In this document: positions 1 to 10,719 of the stretch, piece by piece | Layout of the letters: every line of letters starts with the position of its first letter | How positions within the stretch are numbered: the first letter of the stretch is position 1 | DNA from: Suillus spraguei | Taxonomy: Eukaryota; Basidiomycota; Agaricomycetes; Boletales; Suillaceae | Direction of reading: 5' to 3' | Length of the DNA stretch: 64,000 nt | NCBI GenBank assembly: GCA_016800925.1 | Contig: JABCPU010000264.1 | Span: 30,702-94,701, forward strand | Notes under the pieces: generated by a model | Database searches by the model: none | What the model saw: the letters and a program-made list of their open reading frames with translations, nothing else | What the model was told of the DNA's origin: nothing | Program-made: the position numbers and the translations under genes

Positions 1-426
1 AGGGTTACGAAGGACCGGTTGGGATGTGAAGTGTCGTTTTAGTTCTTTGAAAGTATCCATGCATTTGGTTGACCAGTCAAAGGTCTTATCTTTCTTTGTT
101 AATTCAATAAGGGGTCGGGCGATGTCGGAGTAGTGGGAAATGAACGTGCGGTAGAAGTTGCAAAAGCCAAGGAATGACTGTACTTCTTTTACAGATTTTG
201 GTATTGGCCATTCGGCAATTCCCTTGGTTTTGGCGGTGTCCATAGCGACTTGTCTGGGGCGAATTATCATTCCAAGGTATTCCACTTCTTCTGCATCGAA
301 GGTGCATTTCTCCAGTTTCAGGAACAAATGTTCCTTTCATATTTTCATCAAAACCCGTCTTGTCCGTTTGCGGTGTTCTGCCATAGTCGTGGAGAAAATC
401 AGGATGTCATCCATGTAGATAACCAT

Positions 427-1632
427 TTATCCTTCATTGATTTCCTGCTGGAAGGTACGATTCATGTATGCTTGGAAAGTTGCCGGGGAATTGCAGAGGC
501 CAAAGAACATGACGTTCGGTTCAAAGAGGCCAAATTCCATAGTAAAAGCTGCCTTCCAGCGATCGTCAGGATGGATGCGAATGTTATTATAACCAGACCG
601 AATATCCATTTTCGTAAAGAACTGTGTGTTGTGAAGGCGTGCGATGAGGGAAATAGGAAGTGGGAGCGGATAAGTGTTCTTGACTGTCCAATCATTGATG
701 TAGCGATAATCTTGACAGGGACGCAATTCTCCACTCTTCTTTCCCACAAAGAAGAAGCCACTAGCTTGGGGTGACTTCGATTCTGAGATGAAACCCTTTG
801 CAACGTTTTCATCGATAAACATTTTGACGGCAGCGCGGTCTTTTTCCGATAGTGGGTAAACCTTAGATGTGCGGGGAATAAAACCGGGTTTAGTATCAAT
901 CCGATGATCGATACCAGGGCATTCAGGAGGTAGTTTGTTCAGTCCGTCTTTAGCAAAGACATCTGCAAAGTCGTGCAAATATTCTGGGACCAATTCGTCA
1001 AAAGATTTCCTTTTCTTCTCCTTCTCATCCGTAGCGAATTCCTGAGCTTTATTGTTGTATTTCAGAGAAGGAAGGGAGATTGTGAAGTAGTTGGGGAGTT
1101 GTTCGAGTTGAGAAGTCCCGTCACGTGTGAGGGGTGTATCCATGGATACTTCTTCGATAATTCTCATGCTAACTCCATCCGCATCATATTCCACAAGGAA
1201 TTCTCCATCTCCAAGTTCGTAAGAGGAGATTTCACGTACTTCTGGCGCGTGCCAGACGTCTTGCATGGTGTTGAATTGGTCATCATCCTCTGTTGGGATC
1301 AATGAGGGTATGGGTTCTTCAGTAATGTTTTCGGACATTGGTTCCTCTTCATCAGGGATTTCTTCAATTGAAGCTGAAGGGGTAGTTTGATGAAGAGTTT
1401 TCAGAGGAACGTAGAACTTGGATAGTTTCGGTACGTTTGTATCTTGTCCAGGGATTTCTTCTTTTGCTTTTCTTTTTCCATACTTCTGTTCTTCTATTGG
1501 CCGCTGCTCAATAGGTTCTGGTCCAGCCCGATACTCGGGCTCGAAGTCATTCTTGCATTTCTCTATGCAGGGAATTGGTGATACTGCTCGCGGCAGTTGT
1601 ACACAGGGGGTGGAGTTTATAGTATGTGGCAT
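427..1632 (-). pseudogene. gypsy pol: reverse transcriptase region
   Basis: A 401-residue open frame. Its second half carries RT fingers and palm motifs: a KKSGELRPCQDYR-type motif, a KMDIRSGYNN box holding the first catalytic Asp, and an FFGLCNSPATFQ box. The YMDD-like catalytic box lies just downstream (about 410) after a frame break, followed by the LEKC and LG motifs of the RT thumb. The first half is an acidic linker between protease and RT. RT copies element RNA into cDNA in virus-like particles. The open frame ends before the active-site loop, so this copy is probably non-functional. Confidence 0.8.
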
Positions 1633-2312
1633 TCGTACTTCAGGTTCCGGGTTTTTTGGAACATCAGGAATGTTAATAGAAGGGGCGACAAGGGGTTTCA
1701 GGAGTTATGAATTTTGCCATTTCTTGGGATGACAATGGAAAGCCGGGGGTAGTCCATTCTTCTTTCGATCTGTATCAACGTCAATTTCAATTTTGTCAGA
1801 CTTCATCATTCAAGGGAGAATGAGTGTTTCAGCAGCCCAATCTATACTTGGGTTCATGGCATGTAACCACGGGATTCCCAGGAGAATTTGATCTCTTCAT
1901 CCGAGTTAAGTGATATTGAACTTTCCATACATGGTCCGATCATCGATTTTTACCACTAGAAGACAGTAATGTGTCATTGGTCCTCCTTTGATAAGAGTTC
2001 CATCTGCCATAGTAACTCGAAATGGTTTGTTAAGCTTTTGTCATGTGATTTGATGGAATTTCACAAACTCCTCGGAAATGAAGGTTCCTGCTGCGCCAGA
2101 ATCGATAACAGCAGTAGTGTCGACGGATTTTAAGCATGTACGTGAGTGAAGGGTGATAGGGACACAAAGTTCTTTTCTTTCACCTACAGCACGTACAAGT
2201 CTTAGTAATACATTGGGAGAAACATACGTCGAATCCTTGTTTCTCCAGTTTAAAAATCCTCTATAATCTGCCTTATGGTTTCTTCATCATCTTTGTCTTT
2301 GACTTCGGTTTG

Positions 2313-3082
2313 TCAGAGCGGAGTCTTCTTCTTTCTTTCAGGACAGTTATGAATACGGTGTCTGGTCTTCTTGCATCCGAAGCATTGTCCTTTTTTCATG
2401 CATTCGGATCTCTCCATATCGGGGATTCGATCTATGACCATTGCGTTTGAATCACGACTGGGTGTATAACGCACGTTTCCATAGTTCTTCTTCTTCTGCG
2501 GAGCATGACGTGCTCGTAACGCTAGAAGGCAATGATGGGAGTTATCGATGGAAATGCATTGCAATACAACATTGCGGAATATCTCTGAGACATCACTCGG
2601 TGCGAAGAGCTTGGTTAGGATACCTAGGTTGAGGCCATCTTGGAAGAATTGAATCTTTGTTGCATCGTCAGTGATGTGGGCCTTGGCTGCAAGTGCCTCG
2701 AAGTCAGCGATATAGGTATGGAGATCGCCGCTTCCTTGTTTGAGGTCCCTGAGCTTTGTTAATGCGGTCCCTCTGGTATCCACTGGTTCGAAAGCTTCAT
2801 TGAAGCTTTTCATAAAATCCTTCAATGTCCGTAACCAACCTTTTGTCCAGAGGTATCGGTTGACTGAGCATGAGCGAGGAATTGTTCTTTCCAAGATTTG
2901 GCATTCTTCTCGGTCATGAAGGATGTAATGAAAATGATTTTCTGCTTATCGGTGGTGTAAAGTTTTTCATTGATATCAAAGCACAGATTGCATGATTGGA
3001 TGAATTCCAGAGAGTTGTCACGATCTCCATCAAAACCGGTTAGGAGGCCGATTTTGTATTCAAATTCTTTGGTGGTAGTCAT
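2313..3082 (-). pseudogene. retrotransposon gag polyprotein (frameshifted)
   Basis: Two overlapping minus-strand frames (3082-2822 and 2894-2313) together resemble a gypsy Gag. The N-terminal part has the helical capsid-like region and the C-terminal part ends in a CCHC zinc knuckle (Cys-X2-Cys-X4-His-X4-Cys, near 2350-2390), which packages element RNA. The frame change around 2850-2890 has no splice signals and looks like a lesion. The upstream ATG at 3082 fits the expected Gag start between the 5' LTR and the protease. Confidence 0.7.
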
Positions 3083-4177
3083 GATGGTGATTCGTCTGGT
3101 GAGTTATACTTTCTCGGTGCCTACACGCGCTGTCTTGCTGTCTGTTAGGGCTTTATCAGGTTTCAGGGTTGAAGACTGGATAGTCGACGATCAGGTGGAC
3201 TTTAATCTTTTGTTAAGAACTGGGGTGGCATCACCAGCGACAGTGATAAGACACAGACGGTCTGCTGGGAAGTTTGACTACGTTCAAAAGAGAACAAGGA
3301 CTACTACAGGAAGTGTTCAAGTAGGATCAAGAGTTCGGTCGAAGAGTCGTGACTCTAAGATGATCAAACAGAATAGAGACTAAGGCTAAGGAGTGCTTAG
3401 GCTTAGAGACGATTCAGACAACTTAGGTTGGAGACCTAAGCGAATGATATTCCAGGTAAAACCCAGTAAGATTAAAGTAAAGTATACAAGTGTAATACAA
3501 CGTGCTTAAATAGGTCAATATGTGCGCACGGATCAAGAGAGATGTGAGAATGTAAGTGCGTATCCAAAGAAGGAAGGCAACTATAGTACAGATGCGTTGA
3601 GCATATGAGTCAGAGTCACTTATGTAATATATAGGAAACAAAATGAATAGGGGCACGTACAACTGTAACAGACCCAAACAATTGATTCTCTATTCTTTCT
3701 AGTTTTTCAGATGTAACGGAAGTGTATATACGATCCAAATCAGAGCATTTTTATATTCGATTACACTGAAAGGAAAGAACAGACAAGCAGACATAAAAGC
3801 ACTTGTGGATTGCAGTGCATCAACATTATTTATAAGCGAAAGATTTGTGAAGAACAATGATGTCCGGTGTCATAAATTATTGTGTCCCATACCAGTCAAG
3901 AACATTGATGGTTCCTTAAATGCCGCCAGATCTATGACAAGATTCCTGAAATAGGACTAAAGATTGGAGATCATGAAGAAGATAAAGCAGCCTTCATGGT
4001 TCAGATCTAGGAAGCGATGATGTCATTATCAGTATAGATTGGTCAAGGTATCATAATCCGGAGATTGATTGGAATGCAGGACGATTTGCTCTTACACGAT
4101 GCCCAGTCAAGTGTGAGACTAAAAAAGAAAAAAGACAAAAAAATAGAGAAAAACGTAAAACCCAAAAACAGGGTGAC

Positions 4178-5350
4178 TTGCCAGATCTGATTCCCACAGA
4201 AGAGGAAGATGATGATGAAGGCATGGCGAAGAAGAGGGCGATGGTTGAGGAAATAGAAGATGAAGATAGTCCAAAGAATGAATGGATTAGATATAAAGCT
4301 TCTATCACCACAGAACAAAAAGTAGCAGAGGAAGCTACTAAGAAGAAAAAGTCTGTAGAAGAAATGGTTCCAGACTGGCTTCATGATTACCTGGGTGTAT
4401 TCTCAGAAGAGGAATCAAAGAGATTTCCTGAAAGAAAGAAATGGGATCATGTGATAGATCTCAAAGATGAGAATGATCTCCCACCAAATGCAAAACCATA
4501 TCCTTTATCACCCAAAGAAATGGACACACTGAAAGATTGGTTAAAAGCCGAAACTGCATTAGGACATATTAGAGATTCACAATATCCTGTTGCAGCACCT
4601 TTCTTCTTTGTGGCCAAAAAAGATGGCAAATTACGACCAGTAATGGACTATAGAAAGCTCAATGAGAAAATGGTTAAAAATGCATACCCTTTACCGAGAT
4701 CTCAAGATCTAATTGATGCTTTAACTGGTGCCACAATGTACTCCAAAATGGATGTATGATGGGGATACAATAATATTCAGATGAAAGAAGGAGACAAGTG
4801 GAAGGCAGCCTTCAAAACGCCTTTTGGTCACCATGAACCAACCGTAATGTATTTCAGATTGACAAACTCTCCAGCAACTTTCCAGACCATGATGAACGAA
4901 ATATTTAGAGATCTCATTGATGGAAAGACAGTCGTTGTCTACATCAATGATATTTTGGTCTTTACAAATGGAAATAAGGAGCAACACCGGAAAGTCGTGT
5001 GAGAAGTACTCAAACGATTAAAAGATAATGATCTGTTCTTGAAACCAGAAAAATGTAGTTTCGAACAGTCTAAAGTCAAATTCTCAGGGTTGATCGTGGA
5101 AAAAGGCAATGTGTCTATGGACCCTGTGAAAGTAGAAGGAGTATTAAAATGGCCTGTTCCCAAATGCATAAAAGACATACAAGCATTCATGGGTTTTGCC
5201 AACTTCTATCAAAGATTCATATTGGGGTTCTCAGATATAGCCAGACCAATGAATGATTTGCTAAGAAAAGATGTTCCATGGAATTGGATGGAGAAACAAC
5301 AGAATGCATTTGATGAATTGAAGAAACGATTACAGAAGCTCCGCTCCTAG
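4178..5350 (+). pseudogene. chromovirus reverse transcriptase (three broken frames)
   Basis: Three successive open pieces (4178-4759, 4781-5002, 5039-5350) form one RT domain. Seen in order are a KKDGKLRPVMDYR motif, KMD followed by a stop (TGA at 4757-4759), an FRLTNSPATFQ motif, the degenerate catalytic box YINDIL near 4940, and the LGF-type connection motif of the thumb. The first catalytic-loop Asp is replaced by Asn, which by RT family knowledge should abolish polymerase activity. A highly charged linker of acidic and lysine-rich residues precedes it. Confidence 0.82.
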
Positions 5351-5369
5351 TAATGCCAGACGTTGAGAA

Positions 5370-5760
5370 AAAGAAAGAATAGAGACCGATGCTTCTGATT
5401 ATGCATCTGGTGCAGTACTTTCTCAACAGATAGAAGATGGACTATGGCATCCTGTCGCTTATTATTCGAAGTCAATGAATGATGCAGAACGAAATTATGA
5501 CATTCATGACAAAGAATTGTTAGCAATCATTCGAGCGTTAGAAGAGTGGAGGCACTATGTACAGGGAGCACCTCATCCTGTGGAAATCTGGACTGATCAT
5601 AAGAATCTCAAGTATTTCATGACGAGTCAAAAATTGACATGAAGGCAAGCTAGATGGAGTTTGTTCCTAGCAGAGTATGAATTTACACTCCAACATAAGC
5701 CTGGTGTAGTCAATGATAAGGCCGATGTCTGTCTTGGAGATCAGACCACAGAGGGGGGGT
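5370..5760 (+). pseudogene. chromovirus RNase H region
   Basis: Reading across a frameshift near 5345-5375 and a stop near 5640, the translation has the features of gypsy RNase H: an [12 protein letters not shown] box, then AYYSKS, a Glu-containing ELLAII motif, and a WTDHKNL box. These carry the metal-binding acidic residues that degrade the RNA strand during reverse transcription. It joins directly to the integrase frame at 5786. Confidence 0.7.
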
Positions 5761-5785
5761 AGAAAATGACAATTCTGATCGCATT

Positions 5786-6723
5786 TTGCTTAAACCGGAA
5801 TTTTTCAAAATCAATGCTGCTAAAAGAGGCCAAGTTCTTATAGAAGGAGAAAAATCTCTTCTCAAAAAGATTAGACAATGTACAGAACGAGAGCCTGAAG
5901 TGATGAAAGCACTAGAAACGCTAAAAGCAGCACCGGTGCAATTGCATAGAGGAGTCGAAGAATGGAATGTTGAAGATGGATTGGTGTTATTCCAAGGATT
6001 GGTCTATGTTCCAAATGATAAAGAAATCCGCCGAGAGATTCTAGAGTTATTCCATGACTCACCACCAGCTGGACATCCTGGATGTGCCAAAACCTTAGAA
6101 TTGATTTCCAGAAACTATTGGTGGCCAATGATGACAAAGAGTGTTCATGACTATGTAGATCGTTGCGATCGTTGCAGACAAACAAATGTCTATCCTAGTA
6201 AACCAATGGGACCTTTACAGCCAAATGAAGTTCCAGAAGGACCTTGGCAAACGATTACATGTGACCTGATTGTGGACCTACCAAAGAGTGAAGGGTGTGA
6301 TAGCATTTTTGTTGTCGTTGATCGATTTACGAAACAAGCACACTTTATTCCCACCAATAAAAGTAGACTCGAAGGAAATTGCGAGCTATTTTTAAAGAAT
6401 GTATGGAAACATCATGGAACACCAAAGAAAGTGATTTCAGATAGAGGAACACAGTTCGTATCAAATTTATGGGACAAATGTCAAAAAGATTAGGCACAAA
6501 ATGGTCTGCTTCGACCGCTTATCATCCCCATATGGACGGACAAACAGAACGCATAAATCAAGAAGTTGAACAGTATTTGCGCCCTTTACCTCTTATAGAC
6601 AAAATGATTGGACATCTTGGTTGCCAATTGCAGAATTCTCGCATAATAACGCAGTCACAGTCACCGGTCATAGTCCTTTCAAAGTTCCATATGGATATAA
6701 TCCAGAATTCACAATATCTCTAA
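5786..6723 (+). pseudogene. chromovirus integrase (broken)
   Basis: Two overlapping frames (5786-6493 and 6469-6723) encode an integrase. The N-terminal HHCC zinc-binding region spans roughly 6055-6185 (His-X4-His upstream of Cys-X2-Cys). The catalytic core starts near 6245 with the first Asp in a TCDLIVDLP motif, and the second Asp lies in the SDRGTQF motif near 6440. The final acidic residue falls in the second frame after the break. The enzyme would insert cDNA into chromatin, but this copy is interrupted. Confidence 0.78.
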
Positions 6724-6980
6724 TTCCAAATCCCGTATTCCCATTGCCGATGAAAGAGTGGATCAAATGAAAGAAGCAAGAGATGATGCGGAAAATACTT
6801 TGAAACTGGTCAATGAACGAATGAAATGGTTCTATGACAAAGGAGTAAAAGAAATGCACCACAGTATAAAAAGGGAGACAAGGTCTGGCTAGACGCAAAG
6901 AACATTAAACAATGTCATCCAAGTCAAAAATTGTCAGATCATTGTCTTGGGCCCTTTGAAATACTAGAGAAGATTGGCAA

Positions 6981-7574
6981 GTGAACTATAAATTGAAATT
7001 ACCGGCAAATTATCAGATCCATCCGGTTTTCCACGTTCAATTACTCACTCCATACTATGCATCTCAAATGATCCCTCATTCTCAACCCACCCGACCACCT
7101 CCTGACATAATTGTTGATCAGGAAGAATTTGTTGTAGAAGAAGTATTAGATAGCCGATTATTCCAAGGAAAGCTGCAATACCAAGTAAAATGGGAAGGAT
7201 ATCCGATAGAAGAATCAACATGGGAACCAGAAGAAAATGTAAAGAATTCCCCAATTCTTATAGCGGAGTTTTATAAAAAGAATCCCACAGCGGCTAAAAC
7301 CAAAAGAATTCAAGGTTCTATACTTAATTCGGAAGATTTCAAGAAATGGAGAACGCGTAACATCAGACCCTCATACATTCGCGATGACGCTCATCCTAGA
7401 GAGGGGGCAATGTCACGAATTCCAAATACAAATCATTACTCTTTTCTCAATTTCCCCAAAGCGTCTAAACCTAGCGCTAAGACAAACCCTAACCCTATTG
7501 AAATTCCCATATCCGCTTCTATAACTGAACTTCCTGATGAAGATGAAGAGATCTTTTATGATGCTATTGGATAA
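6981..7574 (+). pseudogene. integrase C-terminus with chromodomain
   Basis: The frame begins with the integrase C-terminal module (LPANYQIHPVFHVQLL) and continues into a chromodomain at about 7130-7260: an EEVLDSR opening, YQVKWEGY, then STWEPEENV. Chromodomains of this kind define chromoviruses and are thought to steer integration toward histone marks. The aromatic cage residues (Tyr and Trp of the KWEGY and STWEP motifs) are present. The frame runs on through the polypurine tract into the 3' LTR, which is slightly unusual. Upstream frames are broken, so it is called a pseudogene. Confidence 0.85.
7398..7410 (+). other. polypurine tract
   Basis: A purine run (AGAGAGGGGGCAA) lies directly before the TGTCAC terminus of the 3' LTR, where gypsy elements prime plus-strand DNA synthesis. 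Confidence 0.7.
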
Positions 7575-7880
7575 GATAAGATAGTATCACATGATCTTAG
7601 AACCTTCTAGAATATGATGTCATAACAATGTCACAACTATCACATCGTACAATTCTCATTTCTATTTTATGATTGGTTAGTAGTTTCAAACTCAATTTAC
7701 ATCTCAGTTTCAATATGTGTATATAGTTAGCTAGTTTCGCTGTAGTAGTTCTTTAGTTCAAACCTCTTGTATCTACATAGTAGCAATCCAAGATGTCCTT
7801 GCTCCTTTCTCTTCTTTGTGATAACCTTAGTTTGAGTCCTAGTCTCTGCCCTTGCATTAATTCGTTTGTGGGTTGTGACA
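7411..7880 (+). repeat. 3' LTR of the plus-strand chromovirus
   Basis: It begins TGTCAC and ends GTGACA, a 6-bp inverted terminal repeat typical of LTRs, and follows a polypurine tract. It is 470 bp long. A TATATAG sequence near 7717 could serve as a promoter. No second copy is visible in the window, so LTR divergence cannot be used to date the insertion. Confidence 0.75.
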
Positions 7881-8378
7881 GGTAGGGAGTGATGATGGCA
7901 AGCCAGATGAGGTATCGGAGGACAAGGATGGAGACCTCGTCAGGACGAGAGTAGATGGCGACGCATAGGGGGAAAAATGATAGTAGGGGCGCAAGAAGGT
8001 GTTCTTGTAATAACAGCTTGTGAGTGTGTCGATCTTCCCTCAAGTTTGATTCATGCTGATCGAAGCCATTGCTCACTGTTCGCAGCTTCTCACTCGCTGC
8101 TTTCACTTGCTGGTAACCTTGACACCTACCTCAGCCATTATTGCGGCACACCTCTCATATTTCCTTTCTGAGGATAACAGTGAACATCTGATAGTCAGAC
8201 AGGCACCTTTTTTATCACCCTCAGTTACCACAACATTCTTGCTACTGCCACTACTCATCACTATCTGATACCTCTATTGGGCCATGGCTCAGGCCAAGCC
8301 AGGCCAAAGCCAAGCTGTCATTGACAGCTTTGGCCTGGCCTGCAGTTCTTCAAAGCTGGAGCCATCTGAAGCCAGGCC
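7881..8378. other. unassigned spacer with GC-rich inverted ends
   Basis: No gene is recognised. The last 100 bases (8281-8378) are rich in GGCC/GGCTT motifs and contain an imperfect inverted repeat around 8310-8340 (AGCTGTC...GACAGCT). They resemble a second, eroded terminal region of the repeat element that follows. Confidence 0.4.
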
Positions 8379-9642
8379 TAGTGATGTGCAGGCCTGGCTC
8401 AGCCTGAAAGTCCCGGCTTAGGCTCAGCTTTGGGGGGCTTGGGCTTTGCAAAACCTCAGGCTGAGCTGTGAGCCCAAGCTGGGCCAAAGCCGTGGCTCGG
8501 CTTTGGCTCAACGACAGCTTTCAAATGTAAAATGTAATATAAGCATATTTGTAACTATACAGACTTACAGTACTTAGTGACTATCCGCTGAACCAACATC
8601 AGACTCTGATATGTCATCCTCCTCATCCAAAATCAGTGTGTCCCACTTTCAGCCGATTGTGCCACTTGCTAATTGTGATGCCTCCTTGCGAGAAAGCTCG
8701 CTTGCTCGAGATGGATGCTGCCATAATGGATAAATAGTCCCTTGCCAGCGAAGCCCGACATGGCTCAAACATATGTGAACAACACGTGAAGGTGCCAGAA
8801 TGAGAGGAGTGGAGGTACAGGCGAGAGCAGACACAAGCAGATAAGCTCAGGCAAGTGAAAACGAGTGCAGGTGGGCCCAGACAACTTCAAATGAGTGCAG
8901 GCAAGCAGACGAATACAGACGAGTCCATGTGAATTCAAATGAGCGTAGGCAAGCACAGACAAGTCCAGACGAATACAGATGAGTCCAGATGAATACAGAC
9001 GAGTTCAGATGAATACAGACAAGTCCATGTGAGTCAAAATGAGCATAGGCAAGCACAGACAAATGCATGCAAGTCCAGGCAGGTCCAAACGAGTGCAGCA
9101 AGTACAAATGAATGCAGGCAAGTCCAAACGAGTGCAGGCAAGTGCAAAAGAGTGCAGGCAAGCGCAGATGAATGCAGGCAAGTCCAGGCAAGTCCAAACG
9201 AGTGCAGGCAAGCGCAGACAAATCCAGGCAAATCCAAACAAGCACAAGGAAGCATAAATGAATGCAGGTGGGTTCAGACAAGTCCAAAAGAGTGCAGGAA
9301 GGTTTCGAGAAGTGGAAGCCTTGGAAGTAGAGCACAGTAAGTGTAGTTTGATGTGCACTTACTGTTTGGAAGCCATAGCAGTGGCGCACATTGCCCCAAA
9401 TATTTGTAAGCACATTCAGCAATAGTCAGACAAATTTAGACAGATTCATACCTGATGTGCAGATGAGTCCATGGAAGTCTGTAAAATCGACATTGATGAG
9501 GGACATAAAGCCGCGGCCTGAGCCGCTGGCTCAGGCTTTTCAACATGTCAAGCCAGGCCCTGACTTGGGCCGGCTCGGCCCGGCCTGATCAGGCTCGGCT
9601 TGGGCCGGCCCATGGCCTGAAGCCGGGCCATGCACATCACTA
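8379..9642. mobile_element. non-autonomous element bounded by TAGTGATGTGCA inverted termini
   Basis: TAGTGATGTGCA at 8379-8390 is exactly inverted as TGCACATCACTA at 9631-9642. Both ends continue into GC-rich GGCC/GGCTC/AGCC subterminal sequence. Similar termini (a short TAGTGATGTGCA-like tip followed by GGCCCGGC) are, from memory, found on hAT-type elements of basidiomycetes. The 8 bp outside each end do not match, so no target site duplication supports a recent single insertion. There is no transposase frame inside; a 10-bp tandem repeat fills the interior. Confidence 0.5.
8820..9305. repeat. degenerate 10-bp tandem repeat (minisatellite)
   Basis: About 45 to 48 head-to-tail units fit the consensus RAGTSCARRY (for example GAGTGCAGGC, AAGTCCAGAC, GAATACAGAT). 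The register holds at almost exactly 10 bp across nearly 500 bp. Two unit classes (GAGTGCAGGC and AAGTCCAAAC) tend to alternate, giving a 20-bp higher-order pattern. Because 10 is not a multiple of 3, all frames stay open and give Cys/Leu/Ser-rich or Gln/Lys-rich pseudo-ORFs on both strands; these are not genes. Confidence 0.88.
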
Positions 9643-10032
9643 GATATCACAGTCTGCCTTGAAGGAATGTGCAGCAGCCTGGACTCGGCTGTTACAGAGG
9701 ACAAGTCCGAAGATGAGCATGCCTTGCTGTGTATGTATGTGTATCTTTACTGAATTTTACATGTTTATGGCATCATGGACTTCGGCTACCACTGGTAACA
9801 TTTACTATACTCCGTTTTCACTGTTCTATAGAACCCTGTCCGGTAAATCAGGGTTCCCTACATTACTCATCGTTTGTAATATTAGTAAGCTTTCACCTCT
9901 TGTGCTCGTACTATAACATTAGTCATTATTTATTTATTTATTTTTAACCAATTTCTGTCCATTGGGTAAAATACCCTATGTCGGACAGTACTGGCTAGTC
10001 TACAGAGTCATATGACTTCTACAGTAGGCTTG
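9643..10032. other. intergenic, no gene seen
   Basis: AT-rich sequence with a short TTTA microsatellite at about 9926-9944. Nothing coding is supported. Confidence 0.5.
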
Positions 10033-10676
10033 TTATGTGTTCCTATGTGTCCTGCCTGAATGACACGTTTCAAACTTATTTTGTCTAACCAGTTTTCACT
10101 GGGAACATTCAGGACCGGACTGCGGCAGCACCATCAGTAAACCCCTTGAGTTCTTGCTGGTGATTGTGTTGATTATTTGCCTTTATTCTGGGTATATATT
10201 ACCTTATAAGCTAATATCACGGAAAGATTTCCTATATATTCCTTTATATTGCAATATGAGACTATATACTTTCCTCACGAGTTCTGTGATGACTATGCTC
10301 GGTGACCCATTATACGAGTGCCAGCGAACGACATAGCAATGTTGGGCACCTTAGCCACGTCATCCTTGTGAACGATTACACCTGCTTTGAACGTTTTACT
10401 GGCAATGTTACGGTCGTACATGCGGTAGTGGAGCAATTGAAATGTGGCTCAAATCGGTATAACAGTATGATGAGGTCTCTAGGTGAATCCAAGAAACGCT
10501 GGCACGTGGATCACATTCATATTGATCCATCCACTTCCCACCAATCGTACATTCTATTAGGAAGTTGAATCCTTGCACTGGTGATGACTCGGATCGCAAC
10601 TATCTCGTCATCGGTTTTTCGAGGGGGACTGACGTGACTGGGGTTCCCGAACGTTGCCATCGCGTTCGCTAGCACA

Positions 10677-10683
10677 TATATAA
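10677..10683 (+). promoter_or_regulatory. TATA box of aspartic protease copy 1
   Basis: TATATAA lies 43 bp before the ATG at 10720, inside a block conserved with copy 2. The short distance implies a very short 5' leader. Confidence 0.6.
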
Positions 10684-10719
10684 TGAGCAACCGATTATGA
10701 TATAGCTTCCCAGCAAACC

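Larger units (their letters stand above)
1..3670 (-). mobile_element. Ty3/gypsy retrotransposon, minus strand, cut by window start, decayed
   Basis: Read on the minus strand, gag (about 3082-2313), a retropepsin-like stretch (about 2220-1850), reverse transcriptase (1632 down past position 400) and the start of the RT connection region follow in the usual gypsy order. The protease stretch contains an Asp-Ser-Gly-Ala core but has several in-frame stops. RT continues beyond its annotated open frame with a Met-Asp-Asp catalytic box near position 415, then a stop. The 5' LTR should lie at about 3250-3670, but I could not fix its borders because the partner LTR is outside the window. Gag is split by a frameshift, so the element is unlikely to be autonomous. 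Its 5' end faces the second element at 3.8 kb. Confidence 0.85.
3780..7880 (+). mobile_element. Ty3/gypsy chromovirus, plus strand, 5'-truncated and decayed, with 3' LTR
   Basis: The order is retropepsin (about 3780-4080), reverse transcriptase (4178-5350), RNase H (about 5370-5760), integrase (5786-6723), chromodomain (6981-7574), polypurine tract (7398-7410) and 3' LTR (7411-7880). No gag and no 5' LTR are visible between 3.4 and 3.78 kb, so the 5' end was lost, possibly when the neighbouring minus-strand element inserted. Stops and frameshifts break pol at least at 4758, 5000, 5350, 5640, 6490 and 6720. The protease core reads Asp-Cys-Ser-Ala in place of Asp-Ser/Thr-Gly, and the RT catalytic box reads Tyr-Ile-Asn-Asp in place of Tyr-X-Asp-Asp, so two enzyme centres carry substitutions. 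Confidence 0.88.

Noticed and set aside
250..774. Plus-strand open frame
   Set aside because: Antisense shadow of the retrotransposon reverse transcriptase on the minus strand.
8820..9305. Repeat array considered as CRISPR
   Set aside because: Units are contiguous 10-mers without spacers, in a eukaryotic genome.
8847..9422. Long Cys/Leu-rich open frames on the minus strand and Gln/Lys-rich ones on the plus strand
   Set aside because: They are by-products of the 10-bp tandem repeat, which stays open in every frame. No start context, introns or family support.
9990..10020. AGTCATATGACT palindrome near 10006
   Set aside because: Twelve bases only, no repetition or context; expected by chance at this scale.
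10408..10599. Minus-strand open frame repeated at 17263-17454
   Set aside because: It lies in the duplicated protease promoter. Conservation is explained by the DNA duplication, and there is no family or splice support.
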